The notes: generated by a model not told the origin, from the sequence alone. DNA of 64,000 bases from Candidatus Defluviibacillus avedoerensis (GCA_016703665.1 JADJBS010000020.1:806001-870000); one strand, 5' to 3'; positions 36,716 to 45,974 are shown, counted from the stretch's first letter. Translations and numbers: made by a program.

Positions 36716-36779
36716 AGGATCGATCTGGGTTTGGCATGCGCTAGATTATCCCTGTTCCAACTACCTGAAAAAGCCCACC

Positions 36780-37325
36780 ATGCGCATCCCCGACTGGACT
36801 CCTGAAGCTCACCCTCAACCGAAGGAACTGGTTGATGCCATCCTGGCGCGCCGAGGTGGCTCCCTGATCAACCTGGACAAAGCCTTGCTCTGGAGTGAAC
36901 CCCTGGCACGCGGCTGGAACGTCTACCTGAAAGCCGTGCGCAGCGAAATGCCTACCAGCCGCAAACTGCGTGAACTGGGCATCTGCACTGTGGCTCTGCT
37001 GACCGGCGCAGCATATGAATACCACCACCACGCGCCTGACTTTTTGACGGCTGGCGGCACCCAGGCTGAGCTGGACGCATTGAACCGGGTTGTACAAGCC
37101 AACCCCCGCGCATCAGCTGCAGACACGGCCTTGGGCGCTATCGAATCGCTAGTCATCCAGTACGCCGCCCAGATGACGCTGGACGTCAAAGTGAGCGACG
37201 AGGTCTTCAACGCCCTGCGCGATCACTTTGACACGACACAACTGGTCGAACTGACCAGCGCCATTGCCACTTACAACATGGTGGCGCGGTTCTTGGTGGC
37301 GCTGGGCGTGTCGCCAGAGGTTTGA
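36780..37325 (+). CDS. Carboxymuconolactone decarboxylase-like protein
   Basis: A 181-residue CMD/AhpD-superfamily protein: RKLRELGICTVALLTGAAYE and HHHAPDFLTAGGTQAELDAL, followed by the helical C-terminal part with VIQYAAQMTLDVKVSDEVFN. Only one cysteine of the family's usual catalytic pair is present, so a peroxidase activity like AhpD is doubtful. ATG 36780 is chosen as the first position matching the family. It is divergent from dapF, 64 bases apart, and its stop is directly adjacent to the Bug gene stop (convergent). Confidence 0.82.
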   Translation: MRIPDWTPEAHPQPKELVDAILARRGGSLINLDKALLWSEPLARGWNVYLKAVRSEMPTSRKLRELGICTVALLTGAAYEYHHHAPDFLTAGGTQAELDALNRVVQANPRASAADTALGAIESLVIQYAAQMTLDVKVSDEVFNALRDHFDTTQLVELTSAIATYNMVARFLVALGVSPEV

Positions 37326-38300
37326 TCACTCGGCCTTGATGTTGTTCTCTTTCACCACCTTGGCCCAGATGTCCATTTGTTTTTCGATGAACAGCTTGGC
37401 TGCCTCAGGCGCTCCGCCCACCACATCGATGCCTTGCGCATCCAGCTTTTTGGCGATGTCAGGGGCCTTCAGTGCCTTGTTCAATTCTTCGTTCAAGCGC
37501 TTCAAAATCTCGGGCGGCGTCTTGGCAGGGGCAATCACGGCCCACCAGGCGGGGGCTTCAAAGCCTGGGAAGCCGCTTTCGGCCACGGTGGGTACGTCTG
37601 GCAGGTCTGGGCTGCGTTTGGGTGATGTCACCGCCAGCGGGCGCATGCGCTTGCTGTCGATGTGTGGCTTGGTCACAAAGACAGAACCAATCGACAGCGG
37701 CACATGGCCCGCCACCGCGTCGCTCATCAGTGGGCCGCCCCCTTTGTAGGGCACATGCGGCCATTCCAGGCCGCCGTTTTTGCCCAATAAGGACATCGCC
37801 AGATGCCCTAGACTGCCTGAACCAATCGTGCCGTAGCTCACGTTCTTTTTGGCCTTGGCAGCAGCCACCACGTCAGCGAAGGTCTTGTATTCAGATCCCA
37901 CATGCGTGGCCAGCACCATGGCTGATGTACCAATCAGCACGACCGGGTAGATGTCCTTCTTGCTGTCAAAAGGCATGTTGGGGATAAGACTGGGGTTGAC
38001 ACCGTGGGTGTCAAACACCACGCCAAACGTGTAGCCGTCGGGCGCTGCGGCCGCCACAGCCGCTGTGCCAATCGAGCCCGAAGCGCCACCTTTGTTTTCC
38101 ACAATGATGTTTTGGCCCAGTTGCTGGCCCAATGGAACAGCCAGGATGCGCGCGACCTGATCCACCGATCCACCGGGTGGAAAAACGGCAATCAAGCGGA
38201 TGGGCTTGCTGGGCCAGCTTTGTGCATAGACCGCACTCACAAGTCCCAGCATCACAAGGCCAGCACACACCACACGGCGGGTTTGTCTCAGAATTTTCAT
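37326..38300 (-). CDS. Bug-family (TctC) periplasmic solute-binding protein
   Basis: A 324-residue extracytoplasmic receptor of the tripartite tricarboxylate type. A signal peptide covers residues 1-26 (VVCAGLVMLGLVSAVYAQSW), followed by KPIRLIAVFPPGGSVDQVAR and the ligand-loop motif VENKGGASGSIGTAAVAAAA. These proteins bind organic acids or related anions. No membrane components (tctA/tctB) are adjacent, which is usual for the many orphan Bug genes in Comamonadaceae. The ligand cannot be deduced. Confidence 0.93.
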   Translation of the reverse strand: MKILRQTRRVVCAGLVMLGLVSAVYAQSWPSKPIRLIAVFPPGGSVDQVARILAVPLGQQLGQNIIVENKGGASGSIGTAAVAAAAPDGYTFGVVFDTHGVNPSLIPNMPFDSKKDIYPVVLIGTSAMVLATHVGSEYKTFADVVAAAKAKKNVSYGTIGSGSLGHLAMSLLGKNGGLEWPHVPYKGGGPLMSDAVAGHVPLSIGSVFVTKPHIDSKRMRPLAVTSPKRSPDLPDVPTVAESGFPGFEAPAWWAVIAPAKTPPEILKRLNEELNKALKAPDIAKKLDAQGIDVVGGAPEAAKLFIEKQMDIWAKVVKENNIKAE

Positions 38301-38359
38301 GGTTTACCCTAAACAGAAGGTGACAGCGCTTCACGGTAGCACAACCGTATGATCCTCGC

Positions 38360-40042
38360 ATGGTTCGCTCCACCCAACTCATCCACCCTCCCCGCGAAGC
38401 CGCGCCTTTGCGCCCCGCTGCCACCGTCTTGCTGCTGCGCGACACGCCGCATGGCCCCGAGGTGCTGATGACGCGCCGCAGCATGACCGCCAGTTTTGCC
38501 CCAGGCGCCTATGTGTTTCCGGGCGGCGGAATCGACAAGGCCGACGCACTGGCGCACCCCATCGCCAAACGTCGCACCACACAGCACGACAGTCTGTTGA
38601 CCGAGGCCATTGCTGCCATTCGCGAAAGCTTTGAAGAACTGGGCGTTCTACTGGCGTATGACCAGCACGGCCAACTGGTGCGCAGCGCCGATTTTGCCGA
38701 TCTGTCTCGCCACGCCAGCCTCACGGAGCAATGCCAAGCAAGAGGCTGGGCGCTGGCCGCTGATCAGGTTTTTTGCTTGGCGCACTGGATCACCGACCGC
38801 GACTTGCCCCGCCGTTTTGATGTGCCCTTTTTGATCGCGCGCATGCCCGTTGACCAGGAACCCGTGGCCGACGAGCAAGAGCAATTTGAGCCCACCTGGG
38901 TCAGCCCAGCACAGGCGCTGGAGCGCCATGCGACGGGCGACTTCTTTATGATCTTCCCCACCATCCGCACGCTGGAGCGCCTGAAGGCCTTCAACTCGGT
39001 GGATGCCATTTTGGATGCTTGCTGTCCTGCCAACGGCGACGAGAAACCCCTGTGGACCAGTTGTCCGCGTGCCGGATTGCTTGGTGGCGCCGAAGCACGT
39101 TACATGGAAAGTGACATGCCCTTTGGCGAACTGGAACTGGTCTGCCCCGACGGGCAGATTGTGCATGAGCTGGGCTGGCAAAGCACTGCGCCCGTGCGGC
39201 TACTGAAAAATGTGCAGCGACTGACGGCCCCCAACCCCAGCGCCATGACGGGCCCGGGCACCAACAGCTATGTCATCGGCGACGTGCACACCGGCCACAT
39301 CGTGATCGACCCCGGCCCCTATGGTGGGGAGCGGGACATGCCGCATATCCAGCGCCTTTTTGATGCGGCGGGCGGGGACATCCGCGCCATCATCTGCACC
39401 CATTCTCACCAGGACCATTCGCCCGGAGCTAGACCTTTGCAAGACCTGTGTGCCAAAGCGGGCAAACAGGTGCCTGTTCTGGGCCTGCCATCGGCCAGCA
39501 CCGCACGCAAAGGCTGCGAGTTCACACCCGACAAAACGCTACAAAATAGAGAGCAAATAACACTTACTGGATATGCCGAACCAGGTGTATTAATTCATAC
39601 ACTGGAGGTTATTTACACGCCAGGCCACGCCGCCAATCACTTGTGCCTGATGTTGCAGGAAGACGGACTGCTGTTCAGCGGCGACCACATACTGAACGGC
39701 AGCACCACGGTGATTGATCCGCCCGATGGCGACATGAGTTTGTACCTGGACAGCCTGGACCAACTGAGCGCCGCCTGCCATGCGCACCACCTGGACTTCA
39801 TCCTGCCCGCGCACGGTTGGGTTCTGCACCGGCCGTTGACGGTCATCTCCCATCTGAAAGCCCACCGCCTCGCCCGCGAGGCCAAAGTAGCTGCGGCCAT
39901 GAAAGCCAAGCCCGATGGCAGTCTGCAGGACTGGGTGGCGCTGGCTTATGCCGACACACCGCAAAAGCTGTGGCCCGTAGCGATGCGCTCGTTGACCGCG
40001 CATGTGGAGCGATTGCAATCGCTTGCCGATAAAAAAGTGTGA
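38360..40042 (+). CDS. NUDIX-MBL fusion hydrolase
   Basis: A 560-residue cytoplasmic protein with two domains. Residues 1-240 form a NUDIX-like domain: VFPGGGIDKADALAHP and the partial Nudix box EAIAAIRESFEELGVLLAYD. Residues 250-560 form a metallo-beta-lactamase fold with the zinc motif THSHQDHSPGARPL and YTPGHAANHLCLMLQEDGLL, close to LACTB2-type enzymes. Such a pairing suggests paired hydrolysis of an acyl-CoA or nucleotide-like substrate, but the substrate is not evident. An AT-rich insert lies within the coding region at about 39536-39605. The gene is divergent from the Bug gene by 59 bases. Confidence 0.85.
   Translation: MVRSTQLIHPPREAAPLRPAATVLLLRDTPHGPEVLMTRRSMTASFAPGAYVFPGGGIDKADALAHPIAKRRTTQHDSLLTEAIAAIRESFEELGVLLAYDQHGQLVRSADFADLSRHASLTEQCQARGWALAADQVFCLAHWITDRDLPRRFDVPFLIARMPVDQEPVADEQEQFEPTWVSPAQALERHATGDFFMIFPTIRTLERLKAFNSVDAILDACCPANGDEKPLWTSCPRAGLLGGAEARYMESDMPFGELELVCPDGQIVHELGWQSTAPVRLLKNVQRLTAPNPSAMTGPGTNSYVIGDVHTGHIVIDPGPYGGERDMPHIQRLFDAAGGDIRAIICTHSHQDHSPGARPLQDLCAKAGKQVPVLGLPSASTARKGCEFTPDKTLQNREQITLTGYAEPGVLIHTLEVIYTPGHAANHLCLMLQEDGLLFSGDHILNGSTTVIDPPDGDMSLYLDSLDQLSAACHAHHLDFILPAHGWVLHRPLTVISHLKAHRLAREAKVAAAMKAKPDGSLQDWVALAYADTPQKLWPVAMRSLTAHVERLQSLADKKV
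39536..39605. repeat. AT-rich insert within NUDIX-MBL gene
   Basis: This stretch reads GCTACAAAATAGAGAGC, AAATAACACTTACTGGATAT and then TTAATTCATAC. It is far richer in A+T than the gene around it, but stays in frame (LQNREQITLTGYAEPGVLIH). It looks like a decayed member of the small AT-rich repeat family also seen at 2650, 33834, 42708 and 61775. Confidence 0.45.
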
Positions 40043-40043
40043 A

Positions 40044-40405
40044 GCCCACCTATAAGCCGGATTCTGTGCGTTGAGGTTTCCCTCAACGTGACCGCCATTA
40101 CTCTGGGCTGGGGGTCACCCCACCAGCTCGATGCTACCTACCCGCCAACTCCGGGGGCCCCATCAACGTTGGCCTACTTGGTATTGCTGCGCGTAGAGAT
40201 TGCCCGTTTCACCCAGATCGGACGATGTCCGATCTGACTCGTCTCTGTTGCTCTGATCCTCACCTTAGGGCACTGCGCTTGCGCACAATGCTTGTCAGTG
40301 GACAGCCGTTAGCTGCTACGCTGCCCTGTACAGTCCGGACGTTCCTCCAGTGCTTGGTTTCCCAAATTGCACCAGCGGCGGTCTGGCAGGCTTCACGGGT
40401 GGAAT
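40044..40405 (-). ncRNA. rnpB: RNase P RNA (class A)
   Basis: The minus strand encodes the catalytic RNA of RNase P, which cuts the 5' leader from tRNA precursors. Diagnostic parts are near the 5' end (GTGAAGCCTGCCAGACCGCC, then GAGGAACGTCCGGAC) and the 3' end (ACAGAATCCGGCTTAT). The hallmark 5' CRI and 3' CRV regions that form helix P4 are present, and so is the GGGTAGG-type segment. The approximate limits come from these motifs. A possible promoter lies upstream near 40410-40435 (TTGGGC and GATAAT, 15 bases apart). No protein is encoded here. Confidence 0.95.
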
Positions 40406-40486
40406 TATCCGATATATCCATATTGCCCAAGGTCATGACAGTCGGGCCACAATGTCATATTCGTTCACCCCTCCCGGAATCCGCGC

Positions 40487-41404
40487 ATGAAAGCTGACAA
40501 CATCCTCGCCACCATTGGCAATACGCCTGCAGTCCGCATCAACCGTCTGTTTGGCAACAGCCACCAGGTCTGGATCAAATCCGAGCGCGGCAATCCGGGT
40601 GGCTCGATCAAAGACCGCATTGCGCTGGCCATGGTGGAAGACGCCGAAAAATCTGGAGCGCTCAAACCTGGTGGCACGATTGTGGAGCCGACCTCTGGCA
40701 ACACGGGTATCGGTTTGGCCATGGTGGCCGCTGTCAAGGGATACAAGCTGATTTTGGTGATGCCCGACAGCATGTCGGTTGAGCGTCGCCGCCTGATGCT
40801 GGCCTATGGCGCAAGTTTTGACCTGACGCCCCGCGAGAAAGGCATGAAAGGCTCCATCGCCCGTGCCGAAGAAATCGTGGCGGCCACGCCCGGTGCCTGG
40901 ATGCCTCAGCAGTTTGAGAACCCCGCCAACGTCGAGGTGCACACCCGCACCACAGCGCAAGAAATCATCGCTGACTTTCCCAACGGCGTGGACGTGCTGA
41001 TCACCGGCGTGGGTACGGGTGGGCACCTGAGCGGCTGCGCCAAGGTCCTCAAGGCTAAATGGCCTGGCTTGATGGTGTTTGCCGTTGAGCCGCAAGCCTC
41101 GCCGGTCATCTCCGGTGGCGCACCCGCTCCCCACCCTATCCAGGGCATCGGTGCTGGCTTCATCCCCAAGAATTTAGACACCAAGCTGCTAGACGGCGTG
41201 ATTCAGGTCGATGCCGAGCCAGCACGCGAAATGGCCCGCCGCAGCGCGCGGGAAGAAGGCATGTTGGTGGGTATTTCGTCGGGCGCAACCCTGGCAGCGA
41301 TTGCACAGAAGCTGCCCGGCCTGCCAGCAGGCGCCACCGTGCTGGGCTTCAACTACGACACGGGTGAGCGCTATTTGTCGATTGAGGGCTTCCTGCCAGC
41401 GTGA
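40487..41404 (+). CDS. cysK: Cysteine synthase A (O-acetylserine sulfhydrylase)
   Basis: A PLP enzyme that replaces the acetyl group of O-acetylserine with sulphide to make cysteine. The 305-residue protein has the PLP lysine in NPGGSIKDRIALAMVEDAEK, the phosphate loop EPTSGNTGIGLAMV, the substrate loop GVGTGGHLSG, and IQGIGAGFIPKNLD and GISSGATLAAI. Of the two isozymes, CysK fits better than CysM because of the GIGAGFIP segment. ATG 40487 is the first conserved position. Confidence 0.93.
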   Translation: MKADNILATIGNTPAVRINRLFGNSHQVWIKSERGNPGGSIKDRIALAMVEDAEKSGALKPGGTIVEPTSGNTGIGLAMVAAVKGYKLILVMPDSMSVERRRLMLAYGASFDLTPREKGMKGSIARAEEIVAATPGAWMPQQFENPANVEVHTRTTAQEIIADFPNGVDVLITGVGTGGHLSGCAKVLKAKWPGLMVFAVEPQASPVISGGAPAPHPIQGIGAGFIPKNLDTKLLDGVIQVDAEPAREMARRSAREEGMLVGISSGATLAAIAQKLPGLPAGATVLGFNYDTGERYLSIEGFLPA

Positions 41405-41470
41405 TAGCTGGTGAAAATCAGGAACCGTATCATTGGGGCCTCTGCTTGATCAACACAAGCCTGCCTCACC

Positions 41471-43222
41471 ATGTTACGAATTTCTGAAATCAAACTCCCC
41501 CTGTCAGATGCCGATGCGTCTGACGCTACGCTGAAAGCTGCCGCTGCGCCATTGATGGGCGTGGCCGTTGGCGATATCAGCGCCCTGAAGGTATTTAAAC
41601 GCAGTTTTGATGCGCGCAAGGCCAATCTGCAAGTGGTCTACATCGTGGACTTGGCTCTCAAGTCTGCCGAGGCCGAAGCCGCCGTTCTGCGCGCCCACCC
41701 TGACCACCCGCATATTCGCCCGAGCCCCGACATGGTTTGGCATGCACCTGTCCACGCGCCCACATCTTGGGGCATGGATTGGCCCGCAGAGAAATCGCGC
41801 CCCGTTGTGGTGGGCTTTGGCCCCTGCGGCATTTTTGCCGCGCTGTGCTTGGCGCAAATGGGACTGAAACCGATTGTGCTGGAGCGTGGCCGCAAGGTAC
41901 GCGAGCGTACGCAAGACACCTGGGGGTTGTGGCGCAAGAAGGTGCTGAACCCAGAGAGCAATGTGCAGTTTGGCGAAGGCGGTGCCGGCACCTTCTCTGA
42001 CGGAAAGTTGTACAGCCAGATCAAAGACCCGCGCTTTCTGGGCCGCAAGGTGATGGAGGAATTCGTCAAGGCGGGTGCACCGCCGGAAATATTGACCGAG
42101 GCGCACCCCCACATTGGCACCTTCAAGCTGGTCAAGGTGGTGGAGAACCTGCGCGAGCAAATCATCGCCATGGGCGGAGAAATCCGATTTGAACAGCGCG
42201 TGACCGATGTGCTTATTGAGGGCAGTGATGGCAACAGAAAAGTGCGTGGCCTGACGGTACTGGACCAGGCCACGGGCCAGAGCACCGAACTGCGCGCCGA
42301 TCAGGTGGTGCTGGCGCTGGGGCATAGCTCGCGCGACACCTTCACCATGCTGCATGCGCGCGGTGTGGACATGGTGGCCAAGCCCTTCAGCGTGGGCTTT
42401 CGCATCGAGCACCCGCAGGGCATGATCGACCGCGCCCGCTGGGGCCGCCATGCGGGACATCCTTTGTTGGGAGCGGCCGATTACAAGCTCGTGCACCATG
42501 CCGTGAACGGGGAAGGTAAGGGTCGCACCGTTTACAGCTTTTGCATGTGCCCCGGTGGCACCGTGGTGGCGGCCACATCCGAGCCGAACCGCGTTGTCAC
42601 CAACGGCATGAGCCAGTACAGCCGCAACGAGCGCAATGCCAACGCGGGAATCGTGGTCGGTATTGAGCCCGCCGACTACCCCACTCTGGCAAATTCGCCC
42701 GAGGCATTTGCTTCTACTTTAGGAGCAAACTTTGATGACAGATATGCCGAAAAAGGTGTTTTTCATCCGCTTGCAGGCGTGGTATTACAGCGCCAACTCG
42801 AAGGCCACGCCTATGTATTGGGTGGCAGCACCTACGAGGCACCGGGTCAATTGGTCGGTGACTTCATCGCTGCGCGCGCATCTACCCAATTTGGCGAGGT
42901 GGTGCCCTCGTACAAACCAGGTGTGCATTTGACAGACCTGGCCTGTGCCTTGCCCAGTTATGCGATTGAAGCCATGCGCGAGGCACTGCCTGCCTTCGGC
43001 AAAAAGATCAAGGGCTTTGACCGCCCAGACGCTGTGCTGACGGGTGTGGAGACACGTACCTCGTCGCCGGTGAACATCCGCCGTGGGGATGATTTTCAGA
43101 GCCTGAATGTGCGCGGTCTGTACCCTGCCGGTGAAGGCGCTGGCTACGCTGGCGGGATTTTGTCCGCTGGCGTAGACGGCATCAAGGTTGCTGAGTCGCT
43201 GGCACGATCAGTTTGCGCCTGA
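41471..43222 (+). CDS. FAD-dependent oxidoreductase (COG2509-like)
   Basis: A 583-residue flavoprotein. A short N-terminal ACT-like or RNA-binding-like segment (LRISEIKLPLSDADASDATL) precedes the FAD-binding motif RPVVVGFGPCGIFAALCLAQ. It also has FGEGGAGTFSDGKLYSQIKD, LALGHSSRDTFTMLHARGVD and the C-terminal FAD motif YPAGEGAGYAGGILSAGVDG. The architecture is that of uncharacterised FAD dehydrogenases of COG2509. The last 15 bases overlap htpX, which is transcribed in the opposite direction. Confidence 0.88.
   Translation: MLRISEIKLPLSDADASDATLKAAAAPLMGVAVGDISALKVFKRSFDARKANLQVVYIVDLALKSAEAEAAVLRAHPDHPHIRPSPDMVWHAPVHAPTSWGMDWPAEKSRPVVVGFGPCGIFAALCLAQMGLKPIVLERGRKVRERTQDTWGLWRKKVLNPESNVQFGEGGAGTFSDGKLYSQIKDPRFLGRKVMEEFVKAGAPPEILTEAHPHIGTFKLVKVVENLREQIIAMGGEIRFEQRVTDVLIEGSDGNRKVRGLTVLDQATGQSTELRADQVVLALGHSSRDTFTMLHARGVDMVAKPFSVGFRIEHPQGMIDRARWGRHAGHPLLGAADYKLVHHAVNGEGKGRTVYSFCMCPGGTVVAATSEPNRVVTNGMSQYSRNERNANAGIVVGIEPADYPTLANSPEAFASTLGANFDDRYAEKGVFHPLAGVVLQRQLEGHAYVLGGSTYEAPGQLVGDFIAARASTQFGEVVPSYKPGVHLTDLACALPSYAIEAMREALPAFGKKIKGFDRPDAVLTGVETRTSSPVNIRRGDDFQSLNVRGLYPAGEGAGYAGGILSAGVDGIKVAESLARSVCA
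42708..42731. repeat. Hairpin-forming AT-rich insert within the FAD oxidoreductase gene
   Basis: TTTGCTTCTACTTTAGGAGCAAA forms a near-perfect hairpin: the arms TTTGCTTCTA and TAGGAGCAAA pair with a single G-T wobble across a CTT loop. It lies inside coding sequence (FASTLGANF) in locally AT-rich surroundings. Confidence 0.5.
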
Positions 43223-44095
43223 GGTGTTGAGCGCGCGGATGCGCTCTTCAATCGGCGGATGGGTGCTGAAGAGTTTGCCGATCCCACCCGTGATGCCCAT
43301 GGCAGCGACGCTCTTGGGCAATTCGCCAGGTGTCAAACCACCCAGGCGAGCCAAGGCGTTCACCATGGGTTGCTTGCGGCCCATGAGTTGCGCAGCGCCA
43401 GCATCCGCGCGGAATTCGCGGTGACGGCTGAACCAGGCCACCACCATAGAGCCCAGGAAACCCAGCACCAAGTCCAGCACAAAAGTGGTCACCATGTAAC
43501 CAATGCCAGGGCCACTGCTGCGGTCGTCCCCTTTGCGCAGGAAGCTGTCGACCGCATAGCCAATGACACGGCTCAGGAACACGACAAAGGTGTTCATGAC
43601 GCCTTGTACCAGTGTCATGGTGACCATGTCGCCATTGGCCACGTGCGCCACTTCGTGGCCGATCACGGCCTCAATTTCTTCGTGCGTCATGCTTTGCAGC
43701 AAACCGGTGGAAACGGCCACCAAAGCCGAATTCTTGAAAGCGCCGGTGGCAAAGGCATTGGGCTCACCGTCAAAAATACCGACCTCGGGCATGCCAATGC
43801 CAGCCTTGTCAGCCAGCTTTTTCACGGTATCCACAATCCAGGCTTCGTCAGCATTGCTGGGCTGATTGATGACCCGCACGCCAGACGACCACTTGGCCAC
43901 TGGCTTGCTGATCAGCAAAGAGATAATCGCACCGCCAAAGCCCATGAGCAGGGCGTAACCCATGAGCAAGCCCAGGTTCAGGCCAGAGCCGGTAAGGTAG
44001 CGGTTGACGCCCAGAAGGCTACCCATGACGCCTAATACCAGCACCACGGCCAGATTGGTCAATACGAACAACGCTATGCGTTTCATGTGAGTCAA
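43208..44095 (-). CDS. htpX: Protease HtpX
   Basis: HtpX is an inner-membrane zinc metalloprotease that degrades misfolded membrane proteins under stress. The 295-residue protein has two N-terminal membrane segments, the zinc motif VIGHEVAHVANGDMVTMTLV with downstream Glu in FRADAGAAQL, two more hydrophobic segments, and a soluble end finishing FSTHPPIEERIRALNTS. The start is MTHMKRIALFVLTNL; MKRIALFVL three codons later is an alternative. It is convergent with and slightly overlaps the FAD oxidoreductase gene. Confidence 0.95.
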   Translation of the reverse strand: MTHMKRIALFVLTNLAVVLVLGVMGSLLGVNRYLTGSGLNLGLLMGYALLMGFGGAIISLLISKPVAKWSSGVRVINQPSNADEAWIVDTVKKLADKAGIGMPEVGIFDGEPNAFATGAFKNSALVAVSTGLLQSMTHEEIEAVIGHEVAHVANGDMVTMTLVQGVMNTFVVFLSRVIGYAVDSFLRKGDDRSSGPGIGYMVTTFVLDLVLGFLGSMVVAWFSRHREFRADAGAAQLMGRKQPMVNALARLGGLTPGELPKSVAAMGITGGIGKLFSTHPPIEERIRALNTSGAN

Positions 44096-44171
44096 ATTGT
44101 AGCCCCAACCACCGGTGCCGATGCGCGAATATTAGGGGCAGTTTGCGAAATATCAATATGCAAATGCATCG

Positions 44172-44924
44172 CTACCGACGAAAAACCGACCGATCTTCGT
44201 AAAACAAGGGATCCTTGTTTTCTGAGCACCATCCTGGCACGCCCATGAGGGGCAATGGCGCAAAAGGCTTGCTTGCCAGATGGGCTGAATCCAAATCGTT
44301 GGCCAATGCCTGGTCCAATTCCTCCATTGACATTGCAGCGAAATTGATAGCAAACTTTGGCCGATAGACATGCGACACCATGGGTTTTCGGGGCGAAATC
44401 AGTCGCTCCAGACTGGCATGACCAAACAGCAGCAGTCTGGTCTCTCTCCAGCGCGGTCGCAAGGTAATGAAGAGGCGATGCCAGTCTTTGGCGTACAAGG
44501 CTTGCCACAGAGGTTCTGGCGCACTGAGCAATGCTGCGCTTTCATCTAACAGAGTGATGGCGTCTCGCACCGGCCCACGCCGGGCCTGAATGCCATCACG
44601 CTGGATTTGCGCTGACTGCAACTGGTTCAAGCGTTTCTTGGTCCGCGGAAATTTGAGCCAGCAAAGACCGTTGAAGTAGTCGTGCAATCCATCGCGTGTA
44701 GGGCACTCCCACTTCGTGGCGACATGGCTTTCGTAGGCTTGTCCTTTGACCAGTGCAGACTGCGGCACAAACTGCGGGCAATCCACCTGCCTTGCCTGCG
44801 CAACCTGGTTCAGGGCCAAATGCAAGGGGTGGTTGCACGTCACTGTGTGAGCCACTTCTTGTCCCACATCAGCCCATGGTCGGTACCAAGCTCGCCCCCA
44901 ATCTATCGCGCTAAAGTAATTCAC
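44172..44924 (-). CDS. DUF3025 domain-containing protein
   Basis: A 250-residue soluble protein starting MNYFSAIDWGRAWYRPWADV. Conserved features are YFNGLCWLKFPRTKKRLNQL and the histidine-containing segment LLFGHASLERLISPRKPMVS, then PGWCSENKDPLFYEDRSVFR at the end. These are characteristic of DUF3025, for which I know no biochemical role. It lies immediately beside pyrC, 6 bases from its stop. An 18-base match to the Rhs boundary linker sits within it at 44340-44357, encoding KFAINF. Confidence 0.85.
   Translation of the reverse strand: MNYFSAIDWGRAWYRPWADVGQEVAHTVTCNHPLHLALNQVAQARQVDCPQFVPQSALVKGQAYESHVATKWECPTRDGLHDYFNGLCWLKFPRTKKRLNQLQSAQIQRDGIQARRGPVRDAITLLDESAALLSAPEPLWQALYAKDWHRLFITLRPRWRETRLLLFGHASLERLISPRKPMVSHVYRPKFAINFAAMSMEELDQALANDLDSAHLASKPFAPLPLMGVPGWCSENKDPLFYEDRSVFRR
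44340..44357 (+). repeat. 18-base copy of Rhs boundary linker inside DUF3025 gene
   Basis: GAAATTGATAGCAAACTT on the plus strand is identical to the minus-strand boundary of Rhs fragment A at 7799-7816. An exact 18-base match within 64 kb is not expected by chance, so the two share an origin in a small dispersed repeat. Confidence 0.6.
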
Positions 44925-44930
44925 CAGATG

Positions 44931-45974
44931 TCAAACCAGGCGCCATGGCAAGGCCTCGCCTGAGCGAAGCGGCTTCAACTCTGCGTCGCCAAACGCAAAG
45001 GACTCTGGCGGCGTCCAGCTTTGTCGTTGCAGTGTGATGCTGCCGGTGTTGCGTGGCAAACCATAAAAGGCCGGACCATTGAAGGCGGCAAAAGCTTCAA
45101 GCTTGTCGAGGGCGCCCGACGCATCAAAGGCCTCGGCGTACAGCTCCATCGCGGCGTGGGCGGTATAGCAACCCGCGCAGCCGGTGGCATGCTCCTTGAG
45201 GTGCGCCGGATGTGGCGCACTGTCGGTGCCCAGGAAGAACTTGGCACTGCCACTGGTGACGGCCTGAATAAGGGCCTGCCGATGAGTCTCGCGTTTGAGC
45301 ACAGGCAGACAGTAGTAGTGCGGTCGAATGCCGCCCATGAAAATGGCATTTCGGTTGTATAACAGGTGATGCGCGGTCACGGTTGCAGCGGTGAACGAAT
45401 CTGCGCTGGCCACATACTGCGCTGCCTCCCGGGTGGTGATGTGCTCCATCACGATCTTCAGGCCTGGGAAGTCACGTCGCAAGGGAATCAGCTGCTGATC
45501 AATGAAAACTGCTTCCCGGTCGAACAAGTCAATATCTGGTGACGTCACCTCACCATGCACCAGCAAGGGCAAGCCTTCTCGCTGCATGGCTTCCAGGGTG
45601 GCGTAAGTCTTGCGTAGGTCGCTCACACCGGCATCGCTGTTGGTGGTGGCACCAGCGGGATAGAGTTTGAGCGCCACCACGCCCGCCTCTTTCGCACGTT
45701 GAATCTCATCGGGTGGCAAATTGTCCGTGAGGTACAGGGTCATCAACGGCTCAAACTCAGTGCCAGTCGGAGTGGCTGCCAGGATACGCGCCTTGTATTC
45801 CAACGCCTGCGCGGCGCTGGTCACTGGCGGCTTGAGGTTGGGCATGATGATCGCGCGGCCAAACTGAGCGGCCGTGTGTGGCACCACAGTCTGTAAGGCA
45901 GCGCCGTCCCGCACGTGCAGGTGCCAGTCGTCAGGGCGGGTCAATGTAATGGAAGATGTCTTGTCTTTGCTCAT
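44931..45974 (-). CDS. pyrC: Dihydroorotase
   Basis: PyrC closes carbamoyl aspartate to dihydroorotate in pyrimidine synthesis. The 347-residue protein is of the E. coli PyrC type. It has zinc-binding HxH in LTRPDDWHLHVRDGA, the carbamylated lysine in VVALKLYPAGATTNSDAGVS, metal-binding histidines in EHITTREAAQYV and TVTAHHLLYNRNAI, and the catalytic Asp in FLGTDSAPHPAHLKEH. The length is exactly that of the family. Confidence 0.97.
   Translation of the reverse strand: MSKDKTSSITLTRPDDWHLHVRDGAALQTVVPHTAAQFGRAIIMPNLKPPVTSAAQALEYKARILAATPTGTEFEPLMTLYLTDNLPPDEIQRAKEAGVVALKLYPAGATTNSDAGVSDLRKTYATLEAMQREGLPLLVHGEVTSPDIDLFDREAVFIDQQLIPLRRDFPGLKIVMEHITTREAAQYVASADSFTAATVTAHHLLYNRNAIFMGGIRPHYYCLPVLKRETHRQALIQAVTSGSAKFFLGTDSAPHPAHLKEHATGCAGCYTAHAAMELYAEAFDASGALDKLEAFAAFNGPAFYGLPRNTGSITLQRQSWTPPESFAFGDAELKPLRSGEALPWRLV

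Noticed and set aside
40225..40497. Plus-strand ORF of 90 codons across 40225-40497
   Set aside because: It lies within RNase P RNA on the other strand and shows no protein family features; the RNA motifs are decisive.
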